A DNA stretch of 33,584 nucleotides from Betaproteobacteria bacterium (GCA_028870715.1 JAGWOZ010000011.1:1-33584); one strand, 5' to 3'. Shown: positions 8,872 through 17,890, counted from the stretch's first letter. A program made the numbers and translations. Notes: generated from the letters alone by a model not told the origin.

Positions 8872-8887
8872 TTGTGCAGCGCAACAA
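8872..8887. promoter_or_regulatory. PhaR-like operator, upstream box
   Basis: TTGTGCAGCGCAACAA carries the same TGC-N3-GCA core as the box at 8815-8830, though less symmetrical. It ends nine bases upstream of the phaP -35 hexamer. Its centre is about 57 bases from that of the other box, so the pair brackets the promoter. Confidence 0.45.
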
Positions 8888-9028
8888 CTGGCGACGAAAA
8901 CCATGAAACTTACGATTAAACAAAAGGTTAGGCGGATCTTCGGCGGGTTGTGATCCTCGCGAATTTGATCGCGGTCATGAATTGCTCACGTTTGGGCTCC
9001 CTGGATTGATGTTGTATCGCAGCAAATT

Positions 9029-9955
9029 GTGAAAACCTACACGAGCGATCATTTCCCCTTGCAGCTGCCTCCCGGGCACCGCTTCCCGGCGTCAAAGTAC
9101 GCACTACTGCGCGAGGCGGTGAAGGGCCTCCAGGGTCTGGAGCTTCGGGATGCACCGCCAGCGGCCTGGCGCGATCTGCTATTGGTGCATGAGGCAGGTT
9201 ATCTGTGGCGCGTGCGCGACGGACACCTGAGTGCAGCGGAACAGCGGGAGATCGGTTTTCCCTGGTCTCAGGCGCTGGTGCAGCGTAGTTTGCACTCTGC
9301 GGGAGGAACTCTGGCCGCGGCTGTAGCTGCGCTGGACGAGGGCGTCGCCATGAATCTTGCTGGAGGCACCCACCATGCCCATGCCGACCGGGGCCGCGGA
9401 TTTTGCGTGTTCAATGACGTCGCGCTGGCTGTGCGTGTGCTTCAGCAAGAGCGCGGAGCACACCGCTTGCCGATGGCGGTTGTCGATCTGGACGTCCACC
9501 AGGGCGATGGCACAGCAGCCATTTTGGGCAACGATCCGCACGTGTTCACGTTATCGGTGCATGCGGCTAAGAATTTTCCGTTTCGCAAGTGCAGGAGTCA
9601 TCTGGACATCGAGCTTGCGGATGATGTTTCCGACGAGGCTTATCTGCAAGCGCTGGAGGATGCACTCCAGACGATGTTTGGTGCGTTTGACCCCGCGCTC
9701 ATTATTTTTCTGGCAGGCGCGGATCCGTATGCGGGTGACCGCCTCGGCAGGTTAGCCCTGAGCATGGAGGGCCTCGCGTTGCGCGACGCGGTCGTGTTCG
9801 ACGCTGCATGGCGTCGCCGCATTCCAGTCGCTGTGGCCATGGCCGGAGGCTACGCACAGCCTATTACCGATACCGTCGCCATCCAGACGCGCACCGTGCA
9901 GCTCGCTTTGCAGGGTCATGCCCGTTGGAGCGCATGGCGCGCGCGCAGGCCCTAA
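9029..9955 (+). CDS. Histone deacetylase-family amidohydrolase
   Basis: A 308-residue bacterial member of the zinc-dependent HDAC/AcuC/acetylpolyamine amidohydrolase superfamily, predicted to remove acyl groups from lysine side chains, polyamines or small amides. All active-site elements are visible: the His pair His115-His116 in GGTHHAHADRGRGF, zinc ligands Asp155 and His157 in DLDVHQGDGT and Asp232 in GADPYAGD, and Tyr275 in AGGY. The GTG at 9029 gives KTYTSDHFPLQLPPGHRFP, the normal N-terminus of this group; no Shine-Dalgarno is evident. It is divergent from phaP and is followed after ten bases by a nitroreductase gene, probably in one transcript. The physiological substrate is unknown; no acetoin-utilisation or polyamine genes flank it. 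Confidence 0.87.
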   Translation: MKTYTSDHFPLQLPPGHRFPASKYALLREAVKGLQGLELRDAPPAAWRDLLLVHEAGYLWRVRDGHLSAAEQREIGFPWSQALVQRSLHSAGGTLAAAVAALDEGVAMNLAGGTHHAHADRGRGFCVFNDVALAVRVLQQERGAHRLPMAVVDLDVHQGDGTAAILGNDPHVFTLSVHAAKNFPFRKCRSHLDIELADDVSDEAYLQALEDALQTMFGAFDPALIIFLAGADPYAGDRLGRLALSMEGLALRDAVVFDAAWRRRIPVAVAMAGGYAQPITDTVAIQTRTVQLALQGHARWSAWRARRP

Positions 9956-9965
9956 ACTCGGGCGC

Positions 9966-10682
9966 ATGGAACCTCCGCCACGTCATTTGCTCTCCACTGA
10001 AGCCGCCGCCGTAGACGCAGCCATCATCTCCCGGCGCTCAATCCGTCGTTTCCTGGACACGCCGGTGCCACGGGCCGTGATCGAGCACATCCTCCGCGTT
10101 GCCTCGCGCGCGCCTTCCGGTACGAACACGCAACCCTGGCAGGTGCACGTGCTCCTCGGTGCCGCGAAGGAACGTCTCAGCCAACGCATTGTCAGCGCGT
10201 ATGACGATCCCGCACAGGCAGCACAGCACAACGAGGAATACGCCTATTACCCAAGGCAATGGGTTGCGCCCTATATCGAGCGTCGGCGCAAGGTGGGCTG
10301 GGATCTGTATGGATTGCTGGGCATTCAGAAGGGTGACAAGTTGGCCATGCACGCTCAGCATCGGCGGAATTATCGTTTTTTCGACGCGCCAGTGGGGTTG
10401 ATCTTCACCATTGAGCGCATCATGGAGCAAGGGAGTTGGCTCGATTACGGCATGTTTCTGCAAAACGTCATGATTGCTGCTCGCGCCAGGGGGCTGGATA
10501 CCTGTCCCCAGGCGGCCTTCACGCAGTTCCACCGAATCATCGAACAGGAATTGTGCCTTTCGGAGCAGCAGCAAGTGGTGTGTGGCATGTCTCTCGGCCA
10601 TGCGGACCCCCGGGCCGTCGAGAATTCGCTCGTTTCCGAGCGTGTGCCGGTAGCTGAGTTCACACGCTTTTACGAAACATGA
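9966..10682 (+). CDS. Nitroreductase-family flavoprotein
   Basis: A 238-residue FMN-dependent nitroreductase-fold oxidoreductase that reduces nitroaromatics, quinones or related acceptors with NAD(P)H. The FMN-phosphate arginines are in ISRRSIRRFLDTPV near the N-terminus, followed by SRAPSGTNTQPWQV. Near the C-terminus is VCGMSLGHADP, the usual last FMN-contact strand. The ATG at 9966 starts ten bases after the amidohydrolase stop, which is why I prefer it to the in-frame start at 9918 inside that gene. The native substrate cannot be told from sequence. Confidence 0.87.
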   Translation: MEPPPRHLLSTEAAAVDAAIISRRSIRRFLDTPVPRAVIEHILRVASRAPSGTNTQPWQVHVLLGAAKERLSQRIVSAYDDPAQAAQHNEEYAYYPRQWVAPYIERRRKVGWDLYGLLGIQKGDKLAMHAQHRRNYRFFDAPVGLIFTIERIMEQGSWLDYGMFLQNVMIAARARGLDTCPQAAFTQFHRIIEQELCLSEQQQVVCGMSLGHADPRAVENSLVSERVPVAEFTRFYET

Positions 10683-10889
10683 GCGGCGCGGGATGCGTTC
10701 GATGCGTCGCGCATCGCAGTGCCCGGCGCCGGGTGCTGGAATGGGGGCTGCACTGATGGGGGAGGCGGCTGATCCAGAATGGACGAACGCAAAGCCGGGC
10801 GGTGTGGGCCTTACGGCCGTTGCCGTTAGCCGATTCCCGGGTGCGGCGCGACACCGAGCATCTTGTGGCAGAAAACTGAGTTCATCGCG

Positions 10890-12110
10890 ATGATTATCGA
10901 GTCCTTACTCGACACGGACCTTTACAAATTCACGATGATGCAGGTCGCCCTGCATCACTTCCCTGCCGCTCAGGTGGAATACCGGTTTACCTGCCGCACG
11001 CCGGGCGTATTGCTCGCCCCGCATATTGAGGCCATTCGCAGCGAGATTGCTCATCTGTGCACCCTGCGCTTTAGCGAGGACGAGCTGGACTATCTGCGCA
11101 GCTTGCGTTTCATCAAGAGCGACTTTATTGACTTTCTTGGCCTGTTCCACCTCAATGCGCGCTCTGTAAGCGTGCAGCCCGCCGTTGATGCGATGGGGCG
11201 TCCGACAGGCGGCATCGATCTGCGTATCAGCGGACCGTGGTTGCATACGATCCTTTTCGAGGTGCCCCTTTTGGCCATCGTCGAAGAGGTGTATTACCGC
11301 GGCATGAATCCAGCGCCCGACCTCGGCGCAGGGCGCCAGCGCTTGAGCGACAAGATCAGCGCTTTGCAGGCGCCAGATCTTGACGGCGTTCGCATTGCTG
11401 ACTATGGGACACGAAGGCGCTATTCGCGGGTCTGGCAGGAGGAAGTGCTGGCCAGGCTCAAGGCAGGGCTCGGCGTTCAACTGGCGGGGACCAGTAATGT
11501 GATGTTCGCGATGCGCCTGGGACTTACGCCACTGGGCACCATGGCGCACGAGTACCTCCAGGCTTGCCAAGCCCTGGGTCCGCGCCTGCGCGATAGCCAG
11601 ACGTTTGCCCTGGAAACCTGGGCCCATGAGTACCGCGGTGACCTTGGCATTGCTTTGTCGGATGCATACGGCTTGCAGGCTTTCCTTCGTGATTTTGATT
11701 TGTACTTTTGCAAGCTTTTCGACGGTGCACGGCATGATTCGGGGGACCCCATCGCATGGGCCGAGGCCGTCATCGAACACTATCGGAAGCATCGGATCGA
11801 TCCGCGCACCAAAACCTTGATCTTCAGCGATGCGTTGACGGTCGATAGGGTTGTGCAGCTGTACCGGCTGTTCCAGGACAGCGCACAACTTGCGTTCGGC
11901 ATCGGTACGAATCTCACGCACGATCTCGGGTACCCGGCGGCCCAGATGGTCATCAAGATGACGCGCTGCAATGGTCAGCCCGTGGCCAAGATAAGCGACT
12001 CGCCAGGGAAGAATCAGGTGTTTGATCCGGCCTATGTCACCTATCTGCGCCAGGTGTTCCAGATTCCTCCTGAGACCATGCTGCCGGAGACGGAACCCGA
12101 GGGTGGCTGA
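10890..12110 (+). CDS. pncB: Nicotinate phosphoribosyltransferase
   Basis: A 406-residue protein matching PncB in length and motifs. It joins nicotinate to PRPP, with ATP hydrolysis, to give nicotinate mononucleotide in the NAD salvage (Preiss-Handler) pathway. The N-terminus [17 protein letters not shown] is diagnostic. It has [17 protein letters not shown], and His220 in GTMAHEYLQ, which corresponds to the phosphorylated His219 of the Salmonella enzyme. DSGDP, FSDALT and GIGTNLTHD follow in the phosphate-binding half. The ATG at 10890 puts the conserved LLDTDLYKF at the normal position. The gene stands alone; 207 bases of featureless sequence precede it. Confidence 0.95.
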   Translation: MIIESLLDTDLYKFTMMQVALHHFPAAQVEYRFTCRTPGVLLAPHIEAIRSEIAHLCTLRFSEDELDYLRSLRFIKSDFIDFLGLFHLNARSVSVQPAVDAMGRPTGGIDLRISGPWLHTILFEVPLLAIVEEVYYRGMNPAPDLGAGRQRLSDKISALQAPDLDGVRIADYGTRRRYSRVWQEEVLARLKAGLGVQLAGTSNVMFAMRLGLTPLGTMAHEYLQACQALGPRLRDSQTFALETWAHEYRGDLGIALSDAYGLQAFLRDFDLYFCKLFDGARHDSGDPIAWAEAVIEHYRKHRIDPRTKTLIFSDALTVDRVVQLYRLFQDSAQLAFGIGTNLTHDLGYPAAQMVIKMTRCNGQPVAKISDSPGKNQVFDPAYVTYLRQVFQIPPETMLPETEPEGG

Positions 12111-12356
12111 GCGCAACGGCACCTCTATCATCTCGCTCATGGCAACCTACCGGAGCACAGGGCGTTCGTCAGTTGCATGCGCAAAAGCAGGCGGTAGGCG
12201 CCCGAGAAGCCGAGCGTCGGCATGCAGCGGCGGAACCACACGGCGCGTGCACCGACGCACCAATTCATCGTCCAGGCCAGTGCCGAGCCTTCGAGACTCG
12301 GCGTGGCACCGTTTCTTGATGGCACGGCATGGCCTTCAACCCTCAACGTGGCAACA

Positions 12357-13376
12357 ATGACTGCAGAAAATTCTGGCGTACGCGGTGCTTCGCTCAACCT
12401 TGTGGGAGGTGCGCGTCCGCGGGTGCTGGTTGCGCGTGCTGTGTTTCCCGATATTGTGGAGACGCTGGAGTCTGTTGCCGACGTTGAGTACACGCCGGAC
12501 GACCGTATCGACCCGCCTGAGGTGCTGCGCGCGCGACTGCGCGACAAGCATGGCGCATTCATCACCAATAGCGAGCGCATCGATGCGACGTTGCTTGACG
12601 CCTGTCCTGACCTTCGCGTGATCAGCACGATGACGGTCGGTGTCGATCATATCGACCTCGATGCCTGTGCCGCGCGCGGCGTGATCGTCACGCACGCGCC
12701 GGACGTGCTCACCGAAACCACAGCGGATTTCGGCTTCGCGCTATTGCTTGCGGCAGCGCGCCAGATCGGCGATGCGGAGCGCTACCTGCGCGCCGGAAAG
12801 TGGCACAAATGGAGTTATGACCTGTTCGCCGGCAGCGACGTCCATGGCACCACGCTGGGCATCGTTGGCATGGGCCGTATCGGCCAGGCCATTGCCCGTC
12901 GCGCCGCATTCGGCTTCGGGATGAAGGTGCTCTACCACAACCGCAAGCCGCTTTCTTCGACAGTTGAGCGCGAATGCAGCGCCGCCTACCGTGGTCTAGA
13001 CCAGCTGCTACAGGAAAGCGACCACGTGCTGCTGGCATTACCCTACTCGCCCAAAGCGCGTCACCTGATTGGCGAGCGCGAGATTGCCGCAATGCGGCAA
13101 GGAGCCACGCTGATCAACGTCGCCCGCGGAGGCGTGGTTGATGAGGAGGCTCTCGTGCGGGCTTTGCACCGTGGCCATTTGGGGGCAGCGGGCCTGGATG
13201 TCTTTGAAGGTGAGCCCAATGTCAATCCTGCACTGCGGGATGCGCCCCGCATGGTGCTCACGCCACATATCGCCAGCAGCAGTATCCCGACCCGGCGAGC
13301 GATGGTGAAGTTGGCAGTTGACAACTTGATCGCTGTATTGCAGGGCGGGCCTCCTCTCACACCATTCAACGCTTGA
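12357..13376 (+). CDS. D-2-hydroxyacid dehydrogenase, glyoxylate/hydroxypyruvate reductase (GhrB-like)
   Basis: A 339-residue D-isomer-specific 2-hydroxyacid dehydrogenase. It has the nucleotide motif GMGRIG (171-176) and the catalytic trio Arg257 (NVARGG), Glu286 (FEGEP) and His304 (TPHIASSS). The overall match is to the GhrB group, which reduces glyoxylate and hydroxypyruvate to glycolate and D-glycerate. Beta-2 ends with HNRK (194-197), and these basic residues favour NADPH. The start at 12357 gives about twenty non-conserved residues before RPRVLVARAVFP. The frame stays open upstream to 12222, but that part has no family resemblance. It lies 16 bases before rmuC on the same strand. Confidence 0.88.
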   Translation: MTAENSGVRGASLNLVGGARPRVLVARAVFPDIVETLESVADVEYTPDDRIDPPEVLRARLRDKHGAFITNSERIDATLLDACPDLRVISTMTVGVDHIDLDACAARGVIVTHAPDVLTETTADFGFALLLAAARQIGDAERYLRAGKWHKWSYDLFAGSDVHGTTLGIVGMGRIGQAIARRAAFGFGMKVLYHNRKPLSSTVERECSAAYRGLDQLLQESDHVLLALPYSPKARHLIGEREIAAMRQGATLINVARGGVVDEEALVRALHRGHLGAAGLDVFEGEPNVNPALRDAPRMVLTPHIASSSIPTRRAMVKLAVDNLIAVLQGGPPLTPFNA

Positions 13377-13392
13377 CAGGCACCCGTAATCC

Positions 13393-14859
13393 ATGACAAC
13401 CGAAGCGATATTGCTGCTTCTTTTTATTGTTGCCCTTCTATTTGTCAACCTTGTTTTGGGCTGGATTCTGGTGGTGCGGCAGCGCGCACAAACCGAGGGG
13501 CGGCAGAACCTGGTCAAGGAGCTCGCAACGCCGCTTGAGCGCTTGGAGCGGGAACTTCGCGGCGCGGTACAGTCGGCGACTCAAAGCCTGCGCACCGAGC
13601 AGGCTGCGCAACTCTCGCAGTTCCAGCAGATGCTGCTCAACCAGCAGGCCGAGAGCACGCGGACACAAAACAGCCAGCTCGATGCAGTGGCGCTGCAATT
13701 GCAGAGTCTGCAAAAGTCCGTGGGTGACACCTTGGTGCAGCAGGTCGGTCACCTGACACAAACGAACACCCAAAGCCTGCAGTCCCTCCAGGCTCAGCTC
13801 GTCGAGCGCCTGGACGCGCTGCGCCAGACGACGGATCAGCGGCTGGTCGAATCGCGTCAGAGCGCGGACCAAAAGCTGGAGGAAGTGCGCGGCACGGTGG
13901 AGGTGCGTTTGCGTGAGATGCAGGCCGACAACGAGAAAAAGCTCGAACAGATGCGCTTGACTGTGGACGAAAAGCTCCATGCGACCCTGGAGCAGCGCCT
14001 CGGCGAGAGTTTCAAGCAGGTGGCCGAGCGGCTGGAGCTCGTGCATCGCGGTTTGGGTGAGATGCAGACCTTGGCGCAGGGCGTGGGCGATCTCAAGCGG
14101 GTGTTTTCGAACGTGAAATCGCGCGGGGTGTTCGGGGAAATTCAGCTCGCCGGGTTGATTGAGCAGGTTTTCACCCCGGAGCAGTACGGTGTGAACGTCG
14201 AGACAGTGCCGGGAAGTGGCGCGCGTGTTGAGTATGCCATTCGCCTGCCCGGGAGGGGCGACGGACCGCTGTGGTTGCCCATTGACGCCAAGTTCCCGCG
14301 CGAGGATTACGAAAGGCTGCTTGATGCACAAGACCGCGCGGATAAGCCGTCAGCGGATCTTGCAGCCAAGGCGCTGGAGCTGCGCCTGCGTGAGGAAGCC
14401 AAGACGATCCATGCCAAGTACATCGCTGCGCCCCACACGAGCGACTTTGGCATTCTGTTCCTGCCGACCGAGGGTCTTTACGCGGAGGCGCTGCGACGCC
14501 CCGGACTGGTGGAATCGCTGCAACGCGAACACCGTGTGATGCTCGCGGGTCCCACCACACTTCTGGCATTGCTCAACAGCCTGCATATGGGCTTTCGTAC
14601 CTTGGCGCTCGAGCAGCGATCGACGGAGGTATGGAAGGTCTTGGGGGCGGTGAAGACCGAATTTGCCAAGTTTGGGGATGTGCTGGCGAAGACGCGCAAG
14701 AAGCTGGACGAAGCAAGCAATACCATAGGCGCGGCTGAAACGCGCACGCGTGCGATGCACCGGCAACTCCGCAGCGTGGAGGCGTTGCCCGCGGACGAGA
14801 CGCAGTCTGTTCTCGGGTTGACCGATGCCGACCCCACGCTGCCCGAAGACACGCTATAA
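13393..14859 (+). CDS. rmuC: DNA recombination protein RmuC
   Basis: A 488-residue RmuC-family protein. The family limits DNA inversion and rearrangement and has a PD-(D/E)XK nuclease-like core. An N-terminal membrane anchor (about residues 4-26) is followed by a long coiled coil rich in Gln, Leu and Glu (about 40-215). The conserved RmuC domain contains VKSRGVFGEIQLAGLIEQ, ARVEYAIRLPG, LPIDAKFPREDYERL and FGILFLPTEGLYAEA. The length is normal. It follows the hydroxyacid dehydrogenase gene by 16 bases and precedes nrdJ by 61 bases, with a strong hairpin in the second gap. Confidence 0.92.
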   Translation: MTTEAILLLLFIVALLFVNLVLGWILVVRQRAQTEGRQNLVKELATPLERLERELRGAVQSATQSLRTEQAAQLSQFQQMLLNQQAESTRTQNSQLDAVALQLQSLQKSVGDTLVQQVGHLTQTNTQSLQSLQAQLVERLDALRQTTDQRLVESRQSADQKLEEVRGTVEVRLREMQADNEKKLEQMRLTVDEKLHATLEQRLGESFKQVAERLELVHRGLGEMQTLAQGVGDLKRVFSNVKSRGVFGEIQLAGLIEQVFTPEQYGVNVETVPGSGARVEYAIRLPGRGDGPLWLPIDAKFPREDYERLLDAQDRADKPSADLAAKALELRLREEAKTIHAKYIAAPHTSDFGILFLPTEGLYAEALRRPGLVESLQREHRVMLAGPTTLLALLNSLHMGFRTLALEQRSTEVWKVLGAVKTEFAKFGDVLAKTRKKLDEASNTIGAAETRTRAMHRQLRSVEALPADETQSVLGLTDADPTLPEDTL

Positions 14860-14871
14860 CCTGTATTGACC

Positions 14872-14898
14872 TGAGCAGGTCCTTGAAGGACCTGCTCA
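14872..14898 (+). other. Strong hairpin between rmuC and nrdJ
   Basis: An 11-bp perfect stem, TGAGCAGGTCC (14872-14882) with GGACCTGCTCA (14888-14898), has a TTGAA loop. No T-run follows, so it is not a classical intrinsic terminator. It ends ten bases before the nrdJ Shine-Dalgarno AAGGAG (14909-14914). It could be an imperfect terminator of rmuC, a transcript-end stabiliser, or a control element for nrdJ. Confidence 0.6.
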
Positions 14899-14920
14899 CT
14901 GCACGAGTAAGGAGCACGGC

Positions 14921-17350
14921 ATGGAGCCGCAAACCATCAGTCTGGATGTTCTCGCAGAAAAATATGCAAAAGGCAAGGAGCGCACTGCGGCGGACATCCA
15001 CGCCCGCGTTGCTCGCGCATTGGCCGCAGTCGAGGCCAATCCCGCAGAGCGGGAGGCTGAATTCTTGAGCACGTTGCAGGCGGGCTTTGTCCCGGCTGGA
15101 CGCATCATGTCGGCAGCCGGCACGGACATTCGGGCCACCCTGATCAACTGCTTCGTGCAGCCCGTGGGTGACTCCGTTTCGGACGACGTGGACGGCAAGC
15201 CTGGCATTTACAAGGCGCTGGCGCAAGCCGCAGAGACCATGCGCCGGGGTGGGGGCGTCGGCTATGACTTTAGCCGCATTCGCCCATCCGGCAGCATGGT
15301 AGGTAGCACGCATTCGCACGCCAGCGGTCCGCTGTCGTTCATGCAGGTGTTCAACGCGTCATGCGAAACGGTGGAGTCGGCGGGCAGCCGGCGCGGGGCG
15401 CAAATGGGCGTCTTGCGCATCGATCACCCCGATGTTGAGGCCTTCGTTCACGCCAAGGACAAGGGGGATTTCAAGAATTTCAATCTTTCGGTGGGCGTGA
15501 GCGACGCATTCATGCAAGCGGTCGAGCGCGATCTGGCCTGGGAGCTTGTTCACAAGGCGCGCCCAGGCGACGCCCAGATTGGCGCAGGCGCCCACCAGCG
15601 CCAAGATGGCCTTTGGGTGTATCGCAGCATTCCGGCGCGGACGTTGTGGGATCAGATCATGCGATCCACGTACGACCACGCTGAGCCGGGGATCCTGTTT
15701 CTCGATACGGCAAATCGCGAGAACAATCTGTATTACTGCGAGACGTTTGAGGCGACGAACCCGTGCGCAGAAGAGTTCCTACCTGATTATGGGTGCTGCT
15801 GCCTGGGCTCGCTGGACCTCACACGCTTTGTCCAGCAGCCATTTACCGCAAAAGCCCGCTTCGATTTCGGCGGCTTCGTGGCGGTGGCACGCAGTGCCGT
15901 GCGCATGCTGGATGACGTGCTCGATGTGACCTACTGGCCATTGCCCGAGCAGCACGCGGAGGCCCGGAACAAGCGGCGCATCGGCCTGGGTTTTCTGGGG
16001 CTGGGCGACGCCTGCATCATGCTCGGACTGCGGTATGACGGCGAGCCAGCTCGCCATTTCGCGGCGGAAATGGGGCGCTATTTGCGCGATGCCGCGTATG
16101 CAGCATCGGCCGAACTCGCCCAGGAAAAGGGCGCTTTTCCGCTCTTTGACGCAGAGAAGTATCTCGCCGGTGCATTCGTGAAGCGTCTGCCCGAATCCTT
16201 GCGCGAGGCGATCGCCAAAGGCGGTCTGCGCAATTCTCACCTTCTGGCCGTGGCACCCACTGGAACCATTAGCCTGGCGTTCGCTGACAACGCCAGCAAC
16301 GGCATCGAGCCGGCTTTTTCCTGGGCATACACGCGGAAAAAGCGCATGTCCGACAATACGTTGCGCGAATACGAAGTGGCTGACCACGCGTGGCGATTCT
16401 GGAGGGATTTGGGCGGCGACGTCAGCGCTTTGCCGCCGGCGTTTGTGACGGCTCTGGAGATGTCGGCGCAGGACCATATGCGAATGCTCTCCGCTGTGCA
16501 GCCGTTCATCGACACCAGCATCAGCAAGACGGTCAACGTCCCCGAAGACTATCCCTTTGGCCATTTCAAGGATCTCTATCTCGAGGCCTGGAAGGCAGGG
16601 CTCAAGGGTTTGGCCACATACCGGCCGAACAGTGTGTTGGGCGCCGTGTTGCAGGCCGCGCCTGCCCAAGCGCCCTCGTCGCTGACCCCGCAGCCCGCGG
16701 ATACCGATCCGCTCACCCGCCGAATCGAGGGCCGACCGGCGGGTGACTTGCAGGCGGTCACGGCGAAGGTCAGTTACATGACCGCAGAAGGCAGGAAGAC
16801 CGTCTACCTGTCAATTTCGTTCGCCGAGGTCGAGGGTCTGGTGGAGGGCACCCCAGTTCGCATCGAGCGGCCAATCGAGTTTTTCATGCCTGCAGGCCAG
16901 CGTGACGAGGGGCAGCAGTGGATCGCCTCGAACATGCGGTTGCTGTCGCTGGTTGCGCGATCGGGCGGTTCGGTCGCGAAGTCCCTACAGAATATGCGCG
17001 AAGTGGTGTGGGATAAAGGCCCAGTGCGGTGCGGGGAGGTCATCAAAGCGGATGGAAGTCGCGTTCCACGTTTTCATCAGTCGGAAGTGGCCGCGATCGC
17101 CTATGCTCTGCAGGAAATGCTCAGACGCCGTGGTTTTTTGCGGGAGGACGGCCGTGAGCAACCGATCGCCGTCCTTGCGCAGCGATCCCCAGCGCCTGAG
17201 GGTCTGCGCATCGACCTGGAGCACCCTGGGCCCGCACCCGATCTGTTGGCCAGCGGACGCATATGTCCAGACTGCGGCGGCCCGTTCTTGCGACGGGTCG
17301 ATGGCTGCGATCGTTGCGACAACTGTGGGTACATCGGCAGTTGCGGCTAA
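14921..17350 (+). CDS. nrdJ: Adenosylcobalamin-dependent ribonucleoside-diphosphate reductase (class II)
   Basis: An 809-residue class II ribonucleotide reductase, which makes deoxyribonucleotides using a radical from adenosylcobalamin, so it needs neither oxygen nor a separate beta subunit. The radical-site motif NPCAE (Asn280, Cys282, Glu284) is followed by LPDYGCCCLGSLDLTRFV. Other hallmarks are SHASGPLSFMQVFNASCETV, TGTISLAFADNASNGIEP and IDTSISKTVNVPEDYP. There is no N-terminal ATP-cone. A TSCPD-like domain (about 605-730) and a C-terminal cysteine cluster (CPDCGGPF then CDRCDNCGYIGSCG) complete the protein; the last cysteines probably relay reducing power. AAGGAG at 14909-14914 supports the start. 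No cobalamin riboswitch fits in the 61-base gap upstream. The stop codon is followed at once, in the same frame, by a tnpB remnant. Confidence 0.95.
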   Translation: MEPQTISLDVLAEKYAKGKERTAADIHARVARALAAVEANPAEREAEFLSTLQAGFVPAGRIMSAAGTDIRATLINCFVQPVGDSVSDDVDGKPGIYKALAQAAETMRRGGGVGYDFSRIRPSGSMVGSTHSHASGPLSFMQVFNASCETVESAGSRRGAQMGVLRIDHPDVEAFVHAKDKGDFKNFNLSVGVSDAFMQAVERDLAWELVHKARPGDAQIGAGAHQRQDGLWVYRSIPARTLWDQIMRSTYDHAEPGILFLDTANRENNLYYCETFEATNPCAEEFLPDYGCCCLGSLDLTRFVQQPFTAKARFDFGGFVAVARSAVRMLDDVLDVTYWPLPEQHAEARNKRRIGLGFLGLGDACIMLGLRYDGEPARHFAAEMGRYLRDAAYAASAELAQEKGAFPLFDAEKYLAGAFVKRLPESLREAIAKGGLRNSHLLAVAPTGTISLAFADNASNGIEPAFSWAYTRKKRMSDNTLREYEVADHAWRFWRDLGGDVSALPPAFVTALEMSAQDHMRMLSAVQPFIDTSISKTVNVPEDYPFGHFKDLYLEAWKAGLKGLATYRPNSVLGAVLQAAPAQAPSSLTPQPADTDPLTRRIEGRPAGDLQAVTAKVSYMTAEGRKTVYLSISFAEVEGLVEGTPVRIERPIEFFMPAGQRDEGQQWIASNMRLLSLVARSGGSVAKSLQNMREVVWDKGPVRCGEVIKADGSRVPRFHQSEVAAIAYALQEMLRRRGFLREDGREQPIAVLAQRSPAPEGLRIDLEHPGPAPDLLASGRICPDCGGPFLRRVDGCDRCDNCGYIGSCG

Positions 17351-17890
17351 GTTCCAGGGCGACAAGGGTACGTGGACTTTTCCGCACACCCCAAGCGCGC
17401 TTTGGCCAAGGTTGCAGCGCTGCACGCGGAGATCTCGCGCCAACGCAATGACATTCTGCACCAGATCAGCGAAGGGCTGGTGCGGACTTTCGGCGCTTCT
17501 TCCACGGCGGAACTTGCCGTGGCCAATTTGACCTGATCCGGCGGCGCGCGTCAGCACAGCCTGAACCGGGAGCTTCGTTGTGCCGCTTCAGGCAAGCCGC
17601 GCAAGATGAGGCACGACCAGAGCGCAAATAGCTGGATTATGGTTCGAGACGGCAGCGTCGCAGCAGCTCAAACGCGGTCAACAAGCTGCAATCCCCGGTA
17701 GCAATTTCCCGCAGCGAAGAAGGCGTTACGGGATCGCTCGCGCGTCTGTGATTCGGGCGCGACCTGTTGCCGCGACGACGACACGGCGCAGGTGCTTCTG
17801 CGCAGGCTGAATTCGCTGTTATTCGGACGGAAACCGACCAACGCGTTGAGCGGCGTCAGACCACAGTGCGCATCGTGGCAGCCACGATGA
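17351..17890 (+). pseudogene. Degraded TnpB (IS200/IS605 or IS1341-type) C-terminal half
   Basis: Directly after the nrdJ stop and in the same frame, a TnpB-like reading covers about 180 codons, broken by TGA (17534-17536) and TAG (17699-17701) and ending at TGA 17888-17890. HPKRALAKVAALHAEISRQR and NDILHQISEGLVRTFG match the RuvC-side helix of TnpB (usually K-ARLHAKIA-QR-DFLHKL). ELAVANLT sits where relatives have EDLNV-NMT. SLNRELRCAASGK matches the GLNR-I-DA-G segment. KKALRDRSRVCDSGAT then CCRDDDTAQ matches the zinc-finger and final DRD-NAA motif, with several cysteines and the first Asp lost. The N-terminal half is absent. The fragment is dead; its function when intact would have been RNA-guided cutting at the transposon excision site. 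Confidence 0.75.

Noticed and set aside
10905-12140. 411-codon minus-strand frame opposite pncB
   Set aside because: It is a mirror of a highly conserved gene, with no recognisable motif.
13438-14331. 297-codon Leu/Gln-rich minus-strand frame opposite rmuC
   Set aside because: The Leu/Gln richness is the reverse reading of the RmuC coiled coil; not a gene.
14860-14920. Cobalamin riboswitch controlling nrdJ
   Set aside because: The gap is only 61 bases and holds just one simple hairpin; no B12-box-like sequence is seen.
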